In this document: positions 54,853 to 55,994 of the stretch, one piece after another
How the letters are laid out: the number at the start of each line of letters is the position of its first letter
Numbering within the stretch: position 1 is the stretch's first letter
Assembly (NCBI RefSeq): GCF_000157915.1
Contig: NZ_EQ973632.1
Coordinates: 375,578 to 431,571 of the forward strand
Direction: 5' to 3'
From: Phocaeicola coprophilus DSM 18228 = JCM 13818
GTDB taxonomy: Bacteria > Bacteroidota > Bacteroidia > Bacteroidales > Bacteroidaceae
DNA length: 55,994 nucleotides
Notes under the pieces: model-generated
The model's input: only the letters and a program-made list of their open reading frames with translations
The model's database searches: none
What the model was told of the DNA's origin: nothing
Program-made: the position numbers and the translations under genes

Positions 54853-55983
54853 ATGAAAACAATATTAATTTTACTTGCTTTGTTTTTGACACTTAGTAAT
54901 TGTTCTAATAAGAAAAACAATTTTGAGACAACTATTCTTTCTGATTACAATATATACAAAGTAGAAGTATCGACAAATAAAAACTACTACGACTCTATTA
55001 TTAACTTGATATCAGACACTGCATTTGTAATCCTTAAAGAAAAGGAAAATATTATGTTCTCTTATGCTAATAAGATCATAGAGCATAATAATAAATATTT
55101 CATTTTGGATAAAAGTTCACTTCGTTCTATCGTTTCATTTAAAAAAGACGGAAATCCTATAACAAAATACGGGCGAATTGGACAAGGTCCAGGAGAATAT
55201 GTTTCTCCATGGGACTTTGATATAGATACAACAGGTCTATATATCTTAGACACAAAATCAAAAAAAGTCATCCATTATAGTGAAGAGGGTTCTTTCCTGG
55301 AAGAAAGAAAAATTCCTTTTTTTGCAGATGCTATAAAACGACTTAAAAATGGTAATTTCGTTTTCAATACAACACCTGATGGAACACAGCAACCAAGCCT
55401 GATCTATACAGATTCTGAAATGAATATTGTTGGTAAATCGTTGAATTATAGAAGCAATTATATTGGAGGATATACAACAAATAATATTATAAGAGAGAAT
55501 AAAACAGGATTAAATTTTTATCGGGCACCCTCAGATTCCCTAACAATATTGGATAAAGATGGGAAAATTAAAGCGTTTATAGTTTTTGATTTCTTAAACA
55601 AATCAGTTCCTCAAATTGCAAAGACTGATTACATCTCATTTAGCCAAAAAGAACAATCTGCCGATTTCTTGCATTTTGTCAACAATCCAATCTGTATTTC
55701 TGACAGCATTTGGATAGGACTTATAGAAGATGGGAACAATCAATACACAGCTATTTTTAATCCATTTACCAATGATTTCGGATATAAGAAGTTTACAAGG
55801 GAATCTTCTGTATATGACATTATAGAACCTATGTTTTCTGATAACAATGGAGCTATAATTAGTCTTATCAGCCCAGAATTGAACGACATGTGCAATGATT
55901 ATAACATGTTACCTGACTCTATAACAGACGCATTAAATGAAGGAAATAGAGTTTTATTAATCAATAGTTTCAAACGAAAATAA
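54853..55983 (+). CDS. 6-bladed beta-propeller lipoprotein
   Basis: A protein of 376 residues with a lipoprotein signal (LLALFLTLSNC, cysteine near 17). The rest matches the 6-bladed beta-propeller family common in Bacteroides: NKYFILDKSSLRSIVSFKKD, then GRIGQGPGEYVSPWDFDID, the hallmark G-GPGEY motif, and repeated blades (FDIDTTGLYILDTKSKKVIH). Function unknown; such proteins often occur in groups and may act at the cell surface. The gene is much more AT-rich than the ATP synthase genes beside it, which suggests recent acquisition. It is complete; 11 bases of window follow. Confidence 0.85.
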   Translation: MKTILILLALFLTLSNCSNKKNNFETTILSDYNIYKVEVSTNKNYYDSIINLISDTAFVILKEKENIMFSYANKIIEHNNKYFILDKSSLRSIVSFKKDGNPITKYGRIGQGPGEYVSPWDFDIDTTGLYILDTKSKKVIHYSEEGSFLEERKIPFFADAIKRLKNGNFVFNTTPDGTQQPSLIYTDSEMNIVGKSLNYRSNYIGGYTTNNIIRENKTGLNFYRAPSDSLTILDKDGKIKAFIVFDFLNKSVPQIAKTDYISFSQKEQSADFLHFVNNPICISDSIWIGLIEDGNNQYTAIFNPFTNDFGYKKFTRESSVYDIIEPMFSDNNGAIISLISPELNDMCNDYNMLPDSITDALNEGNRVLLINSFKRK

Positions 55984-55994
55984 GTGATAATATC

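Overview
This window is bacterial chromosome from a gut-type member of the Bacteroidales, most likely the Bacteroidaceae (Bacteroides or Phocaeicola). Several things point there. Many start regions carry the TAnnTTTG -7 box of Bacteroidetes sigma-ABfr promoters. The ATP synthase order atpD-atpC-(small membrane protein)-atpB-E-F-H-A-G is typical of the phylum. The set of families also fits: DUF4248, smalltalk, HU-like and VirE/DUF3987 proteins, DUF4293, DUF3784, a Bacteroidetes-type RpoZ and the ACT/phenylacetate-CoA ligase pair. I cannot name the species. No rRNA, tRNA, CRISPR array, transposase or integrase was seen.

Layout. 1-4.1 kb (minus strand): the start of an exopolysaccharide or capsule export operon (Wza-like lipoprotein, Wzc-like tyrosine kinase, a small frameshifted ORF), led by a long structured leader. 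4.2-12.4 kb is an accessory region. It holds a small basic protein facing a VirE-N/DUF3987 ATPase, a RelE/HigB-like toxin with an XRE antitoxin, a frameshifted sugar kinase, a truncated XRE/DUF3791 regulator butted against an Abi_2 (HEPN) defence gene with a candidate structured RNA leader, then HU-like protein, smalltalk peptide, frameshifted amidase and DUF4248. 12.4-31.7 kb is mostly housekeeping: aspS, a GtrA protein, ACT/paaK, a GH27 glycosidase, uvrB, bamD-rpoZ-DUF4293, a MATE pump with a Nim-like flavoprotein, a two-gene LysO-type exporter with a switch-like leader, an AraC regulator, a HAD phosphatase, fhs and an AAA/PD-(D/E)XK protein. 31.8-47 kb: a retropepsin-like protein and GH3 glucosidase, a minus-strand run DUF4163/3298-rsmG-MBL-gcvP, lipB and an outer-membrane protein, nupG-BFN-rsmE-ABC transporter. 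47.3-54.6 kb: the complete F-type ATP synthase operon. 54.6-56 kb: a pair of 44-bp repeats and a markedly AT-rich lipoprotein gene.

Points of most interest: (i) the leader of the LysO-type exporter, with a chain of mutually exclusive pairings and a 34-codon upstream ORF; (ii) clusters of the heptamer GGGTCCA, with conserved 10-bp spacing, inside and at the end of the VirE/DUF3987 gene; (iii) the Abi_2 gene with its structured leader, ending inside what should be an XRE/DUF3791 gene; (iv) four genes that each lack exactly one nucleotide. That last pattern may be real decay, programmed frameshifting or, quite plausibly, sequencing indels, and should be settled before any of the four is called a pseudogene.
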